From: Alphaproteobacteria bacterium
Lineage (GTDB): Bacteria > Pseudomonadota > Alphaproteobacteria > ATCC43930 > CGMCC-115725
Direction of reading: 5' to 3'
DNA: 64,000 nt
Assembly (NCBI GenBank): GCA_028871455.1
Contig: JAGWNF010000003.1
Location: 1-64,000, forward strand
In this document: piece after piece, positions 27,774 to 37,363 of the stretch
Layout of the letters: the number at the start of each line of letters is the position of its first letter
How positions within the stretch are numbered: the first letter of the stretch is position 1
Notes under the pieces: model-generated
The model's database searches: none
Told to the model about the DNA's origin: nothing
Seen by the model: the letters and a program-made list of their open reading frames with translations, nothing else
Made by a program: the position numbers and the translations under genes

Positions 27774-29090
27774 ATGGCACAACACGCTTCAAGCACCGGC
27801 GGTATGTCGTCGTTCACGGCGACGCGCTGGACGAATCTGGTTCTCGGCATAGTCTGCATGTCGGCGGTCGCCAACCTGCAATATGCCTGGACGCTGTTCG
27901 TCGTGCCGATCACCCACGCGTTCGGCTGGTCCAAGGCCGAGATTCAAGTCGCGTTCACGCTCTTCATCCTTTGCGAAACTTGGCTGGTGCCGGTCGAAGG
28001 CTGGATCGTCGACCGCATTGGACCCAAGTGGATGATCCTCGCCGGCGGTATTGCCACCTTCTTGGCTTGGTTCATCGATTCGAACGCGACCCAATTGTGG
28101 GAGTTCTACATCGCCGGCGCCCTGGCGGGCATCGGCGGCGGTGCGGTATACGGCACGTCGGTCGGCAACGCTCTGAAATGGTTCCCGGACAAACGTGGCC
28201 TGTGCGGCGGCCTAACCGCAGCCGGATTCGGCGCCGGCGTGGCGCTTACCGTCGCGCCCATTCGGGACATGATCCAATCGAGCGGCTACGCGCACACGTT
28301 CTTCGTGTTCTCGATCATCCTCGGCGGCGTCGTGGTCGCCTGCTCGTTCTTCATGCGGGCGCCGCGCGCGGACGAATTGCCGCCGATGGACAAGGTGAAG
28401 ACACGTCAGGGCGTCGAGGATCTGCCGCCGCAAAAGGCCCTGCGCTCGCCGATCTTCTGGACGATGTACGCGATGTTCTTCCTGGTGGCGGCGGGTGGCC
28501 TGATGTCGGCGGCGCAGTTGTCGCCGATCGCGCATGAACGTGGCATCGCCAACACCACTGTGACGTTTCTCGGTATGACCGCGCCGGCGATCGTCTTTGC
28601 GCTGAGCCTGCACAGCATTACCAACGGCGTCGGCCGGCCGCTCAACGGCTGGATTTCCGACCATATCGGCCGCGCCAACATGATGTGCATCGCTTTCGGC
28701 ATTGAAGCGGTCTGCCTCGCGGCCTTCGGCTTCCTTGGTACGTCGCCGGTCGCGTTCATCATTACCGACGCCCTGGTGTTCCTGTTCTGGGGTGACATCT
28801 TCAGCTTGTTCGCGGCGACCGTCGGCGACGCCTTCGGCCGCAAATACGTCACCGTAAATTATGGCTTCATGTACACCGCCAAGGGCTGTGCTTCGCTGTT
28901 CATCCCGTTCGGCAATCTTCTGACGCGTAGCACGGGAAGCTGGCACGCGGTCTATACGGTAGGTTGCCTGATGAATGTCGTGGCAGTGCTGCTGGGCTGG
29001 TTCATCCTGCGGCCAGCCATCAACTCGCGGCTGAAACAGGCGAGTGAACTCGTGGGAGGTGCAGCGGCGTCGAGCGCGCGCGCTCGCTAG
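27774..29090 (+). CDS. MFS transporter, oxalate/formate antiporter (OFA) family
   Basis: A 438-aa protein with 12 hydrophobic helices and OFA-family features: LQYAWTLFVVPITHAFGWSK in helix 1-2, the VEGWIVDRIGPKWMILAGG motif and GIGGGAVYGTSVGNALKWFP. The best-known member, OxlT, exchanges oxalate for formate, but the family also moves other carboxylates. A strong GGAGGGAGG ribosome site precedes the ATG. It is followed by a marR gene on the same strand, its likely regulator. The substrate is not determined by sequence. Confidence 0.88.
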   Translation: MAQHASSTGGMSSFTATRWTNLVLGIVCMSAVANLQYAWTLFVVPITHAFGWSKAEIQVAFTLFILCETWLVPVEGWIVDRIGPKWMILAGGIATFLAWFIDSNATQLWEFYIAGALAGIGGGAVYGTSVGNALKWFPDKRGLCGGLTAAGFGAGVALTVAPIRDMIQSSGYAHTFFVFSIILGGVVVACSFFMRAPRADELPPMDKVKTRQGVEDLPPQKALRSPIFWTMYAMFFLVAAGGLMSAAQLSPIAHERGIANTTVTFLGMTAPAIVFALSLHSITNGVGRPLNGWISDHIGRANMMCIAFGIEAVCLAAFGFLGTSPVAFIITDALVFLFWGDIFSLFAATVGDAFGRKYVTVNYGFMYTAKGCASLFIPFGNLLTRSTGSWHAVYTVGCLMNVVAVLLGWFILRPAINSRLKQASELVGGAAASSARAR

Positions 29091-29110
29091 CCCGCGTAAG
29101 GCCGGTACGG

Positions 29111-29147
29111 CGACGGAGGAGGAGGCTGTCGGCTTCCTTCTCCGTCG
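29111..29147 (+). terminator. Hairpin after the MFS gene
   Basis: CGACGGAG pairs with CTCCGTCG, with further GAGG/CCTT pairing inside, and CTTTCG follows. It lies between the MFS and marR genes, so marR may have its own promoter or be reached by read-through. Confidence 0.45.
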
Positions 29148-29221
29148 GCGCTTTCGCGTAGTCGCCATTCGTCGAAAATGCGTGCTATCCTCGCCGTGAA
29201 GAGTTCACGTGTCGCGTCGAG

Positions 29222-29755
29222 GTGCGGTTGGGTTCGTCATCGCGCAAGCGGCGGGCGGTATCGAGGACGGGCCGCTCGCGGAGTACAAAAGAGTTACGCG
29301 CCAAAGCGCCGGCCGGCGCTCCGCTTGAGAAATTGGATTACGAGCGGTTGGCGGAGCTTCGCTACCTGCTTCGCCGCTTCCTGATTTTCAGCGAGAACGC
29401 AGCTGCGGCGGCCGATCTGACGGCGCAGCAGCATCAGGCGCTGCTGGCAATCAAAGGCTATCCTGGTCGCGACGAGATCGCGATTGGCGCGCTGGCCGAA
29501 CGCCTCGGAATCCGCCATGCGAGCGCCGTCGGCTTGGTCGATCGCCTGGTGGCCAAGGGCCTCGTCACGCGCTCCGCCGGCCGGGTCGACCGCCGTCAGA
29601 TCCTGATCCGGCTGACACCCGATGCCGACACCCGACTGGCCGCGCTCTCGGTGGCGCACCGGGCGGAACTCCGGCGTCTCGGGCCGGTGTTGCAATTGCT
29701 GCTGGCCGGGCTCGGGACGGGCGTCATCACCAAGGGTCGAAAGCTGGTCTTTTGA
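29222..29755 (+). CDS. MarR-family transcriptional regulator
   Basis: A 177-aa winged-helix protein: AELRYLLRRFLIFSENAAAA, then the recognition region IGALAERLGIRHASAVGLVD and the wing VDRRQILIRLTPDADTRLA. MarR dimers usually repress nearby genes until a small ligand binds. The N-terminal 35 residues are Arg-rich and may be untranslated; the true start could be a later GTG or TTG. It lies between two copies of a shared 25-nt operator-like motif, so it is the obvious candidate to bind both. Confidence 0.8.
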   Translation: MRLGSSSRKRRAVSRTGRSRSTKELRAKAPAGAPLEKLDYERLAELRYLLRRFLIFSENAAAAADLTAQQHQALLAIKGYPGRDEIAIGALAERLGIRHASAVGLVDRLVAKGLVTRSAGRVDRRQILIRLTPDADTRLAALSVAHRAELRRLGPVLQLLLAGLGTGVITKGRKLVF

Positions 29756-29775
29756 TGCGATGCAGCAGCCAGAAA

Positions 29776-29812
29776 ATATATAGTTGACTATAGCTAATTA
29801 TCTACCTAAATC
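29776..29812 (+). promoter_or_regulatory. Second operator-like motif and promoter for a candidate small RNA
   Basis: The 25-nt motif (ATATATAGTT, 8 bases, CTAATTA) is the reverse complement pattern of that upstream of the MFS gene. It includes a perfect ATAGT-TG-ACTAT dyad. Inside it lies TTGACT, followed after 17 bp by TAAATC, a passable sigma-70 promoter pointing at the terminator hairpin downstream. Confidence 0.5.
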
Positions 29813-29818
29813 TGCCGT

Positions 29819-29881
29819 TACGTGTGAGACCTCCTTGTCCGCACGAAACTTCGTGAACCCCGCTTCGGCGGGGTTCTTTTT
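29819..29881 (+). ncRNA. Candidate small RNA with anti-Shine-Dalgarno motif
   Basis: If transcription starts near 29819 the product is about 63 nt. It has an exposed ACCTCCTT (identical to the 16S rRNA anti-Shine-Dalgarno end), a small CACGA/TCGTG hairpin, and a strong intrinsic terminator (GAACCCCGC-TTCG-GCGGGGTTC, then TTTTT). Small RNAs with CCUCC motifs that block ribosome sites are known in alphaproteobacteria. The alternative is that this is only the marR 3' untranslated end and terminator. The terminator is certain; the RNA is a hypothesis. Confidence 0.45.
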
Positions 29882-30013
29882 GGACCTGCGCCCGCGGCAA
29901 CGTCACGCTGAGGTGCCGTCCGATGCGCGTTCACTCAGCCGCCATCGGGCGCCTGGATTGCTCCACGAGGCGTACCCGAAAGCGCGCCAGCACGCGGCGG
30001 ATTGATGCGGCGC

Positions 30014-30778
30014 TCAGATGTTGGGAGCGACCATGTAGATCGCGATCGCCGCTAGAAAAATGGCGAAGATTCGCTGGATGGTCCGCAGCGACAGACGGCT
30101 GCCGAGCACTAGTCCGATGGCGCCACCGACGACCCCGGCGGCGATCATAAGCGCGCTCGCCGCCAACCGGACGTCCCCGGCCTTGAGGTATTCGATCGCA
30201 TCGAGCCCGGCGAACGCGGCGATCGGTATCAGCGACGAGCGTGCAGAGGCACGAAGATCGATCGCCGCGGCGAGCGCCAGCCCGGGCACGACGAGAAAGC
30301 CGCCGCCGATGGCGAATAAGCCCGATACGACGCCGATCGCGAACGCCACCGGCACGAGGCGAGGGAGATGACGCCACGCAACGGGCGATGTGCGGTTCGG
30401 CGGCGCGCCATCCGCGTCCGCCGGACGCAAGCCGAGATAGCCGATCCAGGCGGCGACGACCAAAATCAGGAAGCCGAGGAAAAAGACTAGTTTCTGCGCC
30501 GGATAAAGTAGGCCGAGATGCGCGCCGACGGCAATACCGGCCAATCCCGGAAGGGCGAAAGCGATGCCGGGCGCAACCTGGATTTCGCGCCGCCCGACAC
30601 GCCAGAGGAGCAGCAACGCCGCGATGCTGGCAACGCCGAACGCGTTGGTGCCGAATGCCGCATGACCTTGCGGGCCGCCGAGATACAGGATCATCGGCAG
30701 GCCGATGATCGTTCCGCCGGCACCGATCATGCCGAGTGCGAGGCCGGAGAGTGCGCCACCGAGAAGGAGGCCGATCAT
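30014..30778 (-). CDS. TauE/SafE-family (TSUP) membrane exporter
   Basis: A 254-aa protein with about eight hydrophobic helices and TSUP repeats: IGAGGTIIGLPMILYLGG near the N-terminus and AIGGGFLVVPGLALAAAIDL in the second half. Family members export or import sulfite, sulfoacetate, sulfide-derived or other organosulfur anions. I start at ATG 30778, behind GGGTGGAATA; a GTG 17 codons upstream is possible. A perfect dyad about 95 bp upstream is a likely operator. Confidence 0.85.
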   Translation of the reverse strand: MIGLLLGGALSGLALGMIGAGGTIIGLPMILYLGGPQGHAAFGTNAFGVASIAALLLLWRVGRREIQVAPGIAFALPGLAGIAVGAHLGLLYPAQKLVFFLGFLILVVAAWIGYLGLRPADADGAPPNRTSPVAWRHLPRLVPVAFAIGVVSGLFAIGGGFLVVPGLALAAAIDLRASARSSLIPIAAFAGLDAIEYLKAGDVRLAASALMIAAGVVGGAIGLVLGSRLSLRTIQRIFAIFLAAIAIYMVAPNI

Positions 30779-30871
30779 TATTCCACCCGCCCCCGGCCAC
30801 AGGAACCACGATGCGTCAACAAGCACCACGCGACGAGCGAACGGAGGTCAACGTTCATGTTGGCGCTGATA

Positions 30872-30886
30872 TATCGTAATACGATA
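30872..30886. promoter_or_regulatory. Perfect palindrome upstream of the TSUP gene
   Basis: TATCGTA-A-TACGATA is a perfect 7-bp dyad with a single central base, in an AT-rich island. It is a typical dimeric repressor site (ArsR-, PadR- or TetR-like), but no such regulator is adjacent. Confidence 0.5.
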
Positions 30887-31000
30887 CATCTGGAAAGATT
30901 CCGTAGGGGAATGCCGCCATGCGCGGCGCACGGTTGCGCCTGTCATGGGACAAGGAGGCGAGACGGCGGCGCCCGAATTGGGCGTCACGCGCCGCGCGGT

Positions 31001-32299
31001 TTACGCCTTGCCGAAGACGCGTTTGAAGATCGTGTCGACGTGTTTCAGGTGATAGGCGTGGTCGAAATGCTTCGCCAGCGCCGACGGCTTGATATGCGCC
31101 GTCACCTCGGCGTCGGCCGTGAGCAGGTCGGCGAAGGCGCCCTTGCCGTGCCACGCCGCCATGGCGTTGCGCTGCACCGCCTGATAGGCGGCTTCGCGGC
31201 TCATGCCGGCCTGCGTCAGCGCCAGCAGCACGCGCTGCGAATTCACCAGGCCGCCCAGGCTGTCGAGGTTCTGGCGCATGCGCTCGGGATAGACGATCAG
31301 CTTCTCGATCAGCTCGGTCGTGCGCGCCAGCGCGAAATCGAGCGCGATGGTAGCGTCGGGCGCGATCACGCGCTCGACCGCCGAATGCGAGATGTCGCGT
31401 TCGTGCCACAGCGCCACGTCCTCGAGCGCCGGCGTCACCGCGCCGCGCACCACGCGCGCCAGGCCGGTGACGTTCTCCGACAGCACCGGATTGCGCTTGT
31501 GCGGCATCGCACTCGAGCCTTTCTGGCCGGGCGCGAAATACTCCTCGGCCTCGCGGACCTCAGTGCGCTGCAGGTGGCGGATCTCGAGCGCTAGGTTCTC
31601 GAGCGAGCTGGCGATGACGCCGAGCGTGGCGAAAAACACCGCGTGGCGGTCGCGCGGCACGATCTGGGTCGAGACCGACTCGGGCGCGAGCCCCAGCTGC
31701 TTGGCGACATATTCTTCCACCGCCGGCGAGACGTTGGCGAAGGTGCCGACCGCGCCCGAGATCTTGCAGGTGGCGATTTCAGCGCGGGCGCGTTCGAGGC
31801 GCTCGCGCCCGCGCGCGAATTGCGCGTAATGGCCGGCAAGCTTGAGGCCGAAGGTCGTCGGTTCGGCATGGATGCCATGGCTGCGGCCGACGCACAGCGT
31901 TTTCTTGAACTCGAAGGCGCGGCGTTTGAGCGCCGCCAGCAGCCGGTCGAGCTCGGCGAGCAAGAGGTCCGCGGCCTGCGTCAGCTGCACGGCGAGGCAT
32001 GTGTCGAGCACGTCGGACGAGGTCATGCCCTGGTGGATGAACCGCGCCTCGGGGCCGACGTGTTCGGCGAGATTGGTCAGGAAGGCGATGACGTCGTGCT
32101 TGGTCTCGCGCTCGATCGCGTCGATGCGGGCGATCTCGAACTTGCCCTTCGCGCGCAGCGCCTTGGCCGCCGATTTCGGCACCGTGCCTTCCTTGGCCAT
32201 GGCGTCGAGGGCATGCGCCTCGATCTCGAACCAGATGCGGAAGCGGTTCTCGGGCGCCCAGATGGCGCTCATTTCCTTGCGGCTGTAGCGGGGAATCAT
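31001..32299 (-). CDS. purB: Adenylosuccinate lyase
   Basis: The 432-aa homotetrameric enzyme removes fumarate from SAICAR and from adenylosuccinate, acting twice in purine synthesis. The superfamily signature GSSAMPHKRNPVLSENVTGL is intact, as are the catalytic His in SHGIHAEPTTFG and the TSSDVLDT segment. I start at the ATG giving MIPRYSRKEMSAIWAPENRF, as in other alphaproteobacteria. It lies far from the other pur genes but on the same strand. Confidence 0.97.
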   Translation of the reverse strand: MIPRYSRKEMSAIWAPENRFRIWFEIEAHALDAMAKEGTVPKSAAKALRAKGKFEIARIDAIERETKHDVIAFLTNLAEHVGPEARFIHQGMTSSDVLDTCLAVQLTQAADLLLAELDRLLAALKRRAFEFKKTLCVGRSHGIHAEPTTFGLKLAGHYAQFARGRERLERARAEIATCKISGAVGTFANVSPAVEEYVAKQLGLAPESVSTQIVPRDRHAVFFATLGVIASSLENLALEIRHLQRTEVREAEEYFAPGQKGSSAMPHKRNPVLSENVTGLARVVRGAVTPALEDVALWHERDISHSAVERVIAPDATIALDFALARTTELIEKLIVYPERMRQNLDSLGGLVNSQRVLLALTQAGMSREAAYQAVQRNAMAAWHGKGAFADLLTADAEVTAHIKPSALAKHFDHAYHLKHVDTIFKRVFGKA

Positions 32300-32379
32300 T
32301 GGTGCGCGGTTTCTCCCGGCACGCGATACCACGCCGGCCTCACCGGGTAAACCTCACCGTTGGTCGGCGCGATCCGGAC

Positions 32380-32441
32380 AAAAAAGGGGTCCGGCGCGTA
32401 CACGCCGGACCCGGAGGAACCCCGGACCCAGGGGTTACTTC
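32380..32441 (-). terminator. Two-hairpin terminator of the propeller gene, repeat copy 1
   Basis: On the minus strand, 12 bp after the propeller stop, come a hairpin (AACCCC/GGGGTT), a TTCCTCC linker, a 10-bp hairpin (GGGTCCGGCG with CGCCGGACCC) and TTTTTT. It is a strong intrinsic terminator. An almost identical 63-bp copy lies about 1.4 kb away at 33855-33917. Confidence 0.75.
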
Positions 32442-32453
32442 ATGAAAGCCGGC

Positions 32454-33476
32454 TTACTTTACCGGCTTGAACACGTCGAGCGACGGTCCGCTGCCGTCGT
32501 ATGCGTAGACCATGTGCGTCTTCGTATCGACGTCGCCCGTATGGGTCGGGCCAGCCGGACCGCCGGCTTCGACGAAGGCCACATGCGCCATGGTGTTGGT
32601 GTTGTAGACGTCGAAGCCGTGGGCGCCACCCTCGAAGGTGTAGAACAAGCCGAGCTTCGGATCGAACGCCGCCTGATCGACGCCGCCCTTTTCCGGAATC
32701 GTCTTGATGACCTTGAGGGTCTCCGGATTCAGCACGAACACGCCGGGTGTCTTGTTGGTAGTGGCGACCCACAGGCGGTTATGCCTGGCGTCGTACACTT
32801 CGCCCTTGGTGCCGCCGTGCTTCAGCAGCTTGACGCCGGTATCCATGTGACGGTCGATCTTGCCGGTCGAGGTGTTGACGGCCTCGACGAACGAATCATC
32901 CGACTGGAAGACCACATGTTTCGACGGGACGACCGTCGCGACGTCCGGTCCCGCCTTGGCGTTGGGCGGAAAAAGCGGCCACACATGCTCGAGCTTCGGC
33001 TTCTCGCCGGTGCTGTAGACTTCCATCTGGTTGGCGTCGTCGCTGTCGACGTAGATCCGGTTGCCCTCAACCTGGATCCAGTCGGGCGACGTGCCCTTGG
33101 TGGTGACCCGTCCGACTTCTTTCCAGGTCTTCTTGCTGATCACGACGATCGCGTTGACCTTGCCCGCGCCAGGGCCGTCCGCCGCTGCGACATAGACGTA
33201 ATTGGCGTCGGCGGTGTTGCCGTTCGGCGACGGGATGTTCTTGATGTCGTGGACGACCTTGTTGGTCCGCGTATCGACGACGGCCAAACCGTCGTCCACC
33301 AGAGAGACGTAGACCATGCCGTTCATCGGATCGTAGGTGACGATGTCACCGTGGCCCGGCTTGGTCGGCAGCGGGATCGTCGCGACCCGTTGGAAATGAT
33401 AACCGTTCGCCAGGGCCGGCGCCGCCACCAGCGACGTCGACGCCAATAGTGCAGCTACTAACAATCCTCTACGCAT
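32454..33476 (-). CDS. Secreted YncE-like beta-propeller protein
   Basis: A 340-aa periplasmic protein. A signal peptide (MRRGLLVAALLASTSLVAAPA) leads into about seven propeller blades with repeated motifs such as MNGMVYVSLVDDGLAVVDTR, NKVVHDIKNIPSP and KLGLFYTFEGGAHGFDVYNT. YncE/YVTN-type propellers act as binding scaffolds, sometimes for metals or nucleic acid. A clear GGGAGGAG ribosome site precedes the ATG. It is monocistronic with its own two-hairpin terminator. No catalytic residues can be named. Confidence 0.85.
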   Translation of the reverse strand: MRRGLLVAALLASTSLVAAPALANGYHFQRVATIPLPTKPGHGDIVTYDPMNGMVYVSLVDDGLAVVDTRTNKVVHDIKNIPSPNGNTADANYVYVAAADGPGAGKVNAIVVISKKTWKEVGRVTTKGTSPDWIQVEGNRIYVDSDDANQMEVYSTGEKPKLEHVWPLFPPNAKAGPDVATVVPSKHVVFQSDDSFVEAVNTSTGKIDRHMDTGVKLLKHGGTKGEVYDARHNRLWVATTNKTPGVFVLNPETLKVIKTIPEKGGVDQAAFDPKLGLFYTFEGGAHGFDVYNTNTMAHVAFVEAGGPAGPTHTGDVDTKTHMVYAYDGSGPSLDVFKPVK

Positions 33477-33779
33477 TTATCTCCTCCCTTGGTCCTTCGG
33501 TCCTTATCGCGCGCACCCGAGTTTCGCCTCCGTGCGCGGCCGGAACAGCCGACCGAGTTAGGCGGATCCGACAGTCATAGATCGCGGCCGGAGCGGCGAC
33601 CGTCCGCCACAGGGGCGGGACGGTTCACGCAGGCGAGCAAACGGAGTCCGGACGCAGCGATGAAATTCTGTTTTCCCTCCCGTCGCGAGCACGTGCCAAC
33701 TCGCGTTTTGTTTCAACTCTTCTTGCAGCACCGTTATTTCGGGCCGCTGTTTGGCATACCGTATTCCAGGCACGCGTTG

Positions 33780-33800
33780 TAACAATTTAATTATTTGTTA
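33780..33800. promoter_or_regulatory. TAACAA-N9-TTGTTA inverted repeat
   Basis: A 6-bp dyad with an AT-only 9-bp spacer in otherwise GC-rich noncoding DNA. It resembles a regulator-binding site. The controlled gene may be the propeller (300 bp away) or a lost gene. Confidence 0.35.
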
Positions 33801-33854
33801 GGTTGGGTGCCTGCGTCTCGGCTGGCGGCGTTTAGACGAGCCGGAGAGCCAATG

Positions 33855-33917
33855 AAAAAAGGTCCGGCGCGAATGCGCTGGACCCGGAGGAACCCCCCGG
33901 ACCCAGGGGGTTACTTC
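33855..33917 (-). repeat. Two-hairpin element, repeat copy 2
   Basis: This copy matches 32380-32441 in almost every base, including both stems, the TTCCTCC linker and the terminal T-run on the minus strand. Differences are mostly indels in the G/C runs and a few loop or stem changes. Here no gene precedes it on the minus strand, so it is either a duplicated terminator, the end of a decayed gene, or a dispersed small-RNA-like element. Confidence 0.7.
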
Positions 33918-34119
33918 GAACACTCACCATCGGATGAACCGGCACCGGCTCGGGCGCGTCGCCAGGCCGCCAACGCGCCGGCGGCGATTTGCGCCGGCCG
34001 CCGGGACCTGGGCGCCGGTCACGCGGCTTTGGGCAAACCCCGGCAGCACCATCTGGGCGGAACCGAATGCCGCGGTCTAGTATTTGAATCAGGTAGCCGT
34101 GGCTGACGGGAGGAACGTC

Positions 34120-34989
34120 GTGGCGGAAACCATCCGAAATCCGATCGAGTGGGGTGTGGACCAGTTGCGCCATGCGGCGGCGGGCTTCGGCGCCGCCGGC
34201 CGCGCGCTTGAGCACATTCCGGCAACGCTGCATTCGCCGCGACCGCGGGTGCGGTCCATCGGCCTGGACGATTTGCGGGACGCGCTGATGCGCGGCGCCG
34301 AGGATTTCGGCGCCTGCCGCAGCGACGTGATTTTCCTGTGCGCGTTCTATCCGCTGGCCGGCATCGTGCTCGGCCGGATGGTGTTCGGCGCGCATCTGCT
34401 GCCTTTGCTCTTTCCGTTGATCGCCGGTTTCGCCTTGCTCGGTCCGCTGGCGGCGGTCGGCCTGCTCGAAATGAGCCGGCGGCGCGAAGGCGGCGAGGAC
34501 GTCACCTGGGCGACGGCGTTCCGTGTCGTGCGCGCACCGTCCTTCGCCGCGATCGTCATGCTGGGTCTGCTGCTGTTGGCGATCTTTCTCGTCTGGATGG
34601 GCGCGGCGGCGCTGATCTATCGCCTGACGCTCGGCCCCGCGCTGCCCGTCTCGGTCGGCGCCTTCGTCCACGACGTTTTCGCCACGCCGGCCGGCTGGGC
34701 GATGATCGGCATCGGCATCGGCGTCGGATTCGTGTTCGCAGTGCTGGTGCTGACGATCAGCGTCGTGTCGTTCGCACTGCTGCTCGACCGCGATGCCGGT
34801 CTCGACACCGCGGTGTCGACGTCGATCCGCGTCGTCACGCAGAACCCGGCGACCATCGCGGCCTGGGGCGTTATCACCGCGCTGGGGCTGGTGATCGGCT
34901 CGCTGCCGCTGCTGCTCGGTCTGGTCGTGGTGTTTCCGATTCTCAGCCACGCCACCTGGCATCTCTATCGCAAGGCGGTATGGCGCTGA
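34120..34989 (+). CDS. DUF2189 membrane protein
   Basis: A 289-aa inner-membrane protein with about five or six helices and the DUF2189 pattern: RSIGLDDLRDALMRGAEDFG, then helices FLCAFYPLAGIVLGRMVFG and LLPLLFPLIAGFALLGPLAA, and the end FPILSHATWHLYRKAV. The family is common in alphaproteobacteria and has no known function. I use the GTG at 34120 because GGAGG lies 7 nt before it; a TTG 12 codons upstream is the alternative. Confidence 0.82.
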   Translation: MAETIRNPIEWGVDQLRHAAAGFGAAGRALEHIPATLHSPRPRVRSIGLDDLRDALMRGAEDFGACRSDVIFLCAFYPLAGIVLGRMVFGAHLLPLLFPLIAGFALLGPLAAVGLLEMSRRREGGEDVTWATAFRVVRAPSFAAIVMLGLLLLAIFLVWMGAAALIYRLTLGPALPVSVGAFVHDVFATPAGWAMIGIGIGVGFVFAVLVLTISVVSFALLLDRDAGLDTAVSTSIRVVTQNPATIAAWGVITALGLVIGSLPLLLGLVVVFPILSHATWHLYRKAVWR

Positions 34990-35010
34990 GCGCGGTGCCG
35001 CGATTCGTAT

Positions 35011-36757
<1,747 letters not shown>

Positions 36758-36856
36758 CACCGGTGAGGCTAGCGAAAAGCCCGGTGCCACGCCAGAACCG
36801 GGCCGCTGTTGGCGCCCATTCACCTCTTGGCAACCACGCGCGCCTAGCATTTACGC

Positions 36857-37336
36857 ATGCTCGAGCTCAAGGCGCCGATGTTGCAGCGCCTCTATGGCGA
36901 TTGGGAAGCGCGCCGAGGCGGCCGTGAATTTCCCGCGCGCCGCGATTTCGATCCCTGCGATTTCGGCTATGCGCTCGGTTACCTCTCGCTGATCGATGTC
37001 TTCCAGAACCCGCTGCGGTTCCGCTTCCGGCTCCAGGGCACCGGCGTGGTCGACCGCGTCGGCCGCGACTGCACCGGCAATTTCATCGACGAGATGAAAG
37101 ACCGCCGGCACAGCGCGATGGCAACCGAGCATTTCAGCGAGGTGTTGAAGACCCGCCGGCCGGTGCTCAAGGCCCGGCGCGCCTACGTCACTGACGTGCG
37201 CGTCTGGAACTGCGAGATCCTGGTGGTGCCGCTGTCTAACAACGGCGCCGACATCGACATGATGATGAGCTGCATCGCCTGGGACGAAGTGTCGCCGTCG
37301 TACGCCGTTCCCGCGGACGTCGCGATGCAGTCCTGA
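36857..37336 (+). CDS. PAS-domain protein (PAS_5 type)
   Basis: A 159-aa stand-alone PAS-like protein: LQRLYGDWEARRGGREFPAR, FDPCDFGYALGYLSLIDVFQ, FRFRLQGTGVVDRVGRDCTG, and VWNCEILVVPLSNNGADIDM. It is the single-domain family common in Rhodospirillales and Rhizobiales, of unknown ligand and partner. It starts about 100 bp from the divergent radC start. Confidence 0.82.
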   Translation: MLELKAPMLQRLYGDWEARRGGREFPARRDFDPCDFGYALGYLSLIDVFQNPLRFRFRLQGTGVVDRVGRDCTGNFIDEMKDRRHSAMATEHFSEVLKTRRPVLKARRAYVTDVRVWNCEILVVPLSNNGADIDMMMSCIAWDEVSPSYAVPADVAMQS

Positions 37337-37363
37337 CGGCGCTCTTCGCGTCGGCAACGGCAG

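Larger units (their letters stand above)
33477..34119. other. Gene-free stretch with repeat element and dyad
   Basis: About 640 bp in which I support no gene. Two short frames (33489-33782 and 33795-34106) lack ribosome sites and family features. It holds an AT-rich promoter-like zone near 33690-33800 with a TAACAA/TTGTTA dyad, the second copy of the two-hairpin element, and the G-rich ribosome site of the next gene. Confidence 0.5.

Noticed and set aside
33489-33782. A 97-aa plus-strand ORF in the 640-bp gap
   Set aside because: No ribosome site, no family features, and it crosses an AT-rich regulatory zone.
33832-34962. A 376-aa minus-strand frame over the DUF2189 gene
   Set aside because: Low-complexity His/Gln/Arg composition typical of antisense frames; the plus-strand membrane protein is convincing.
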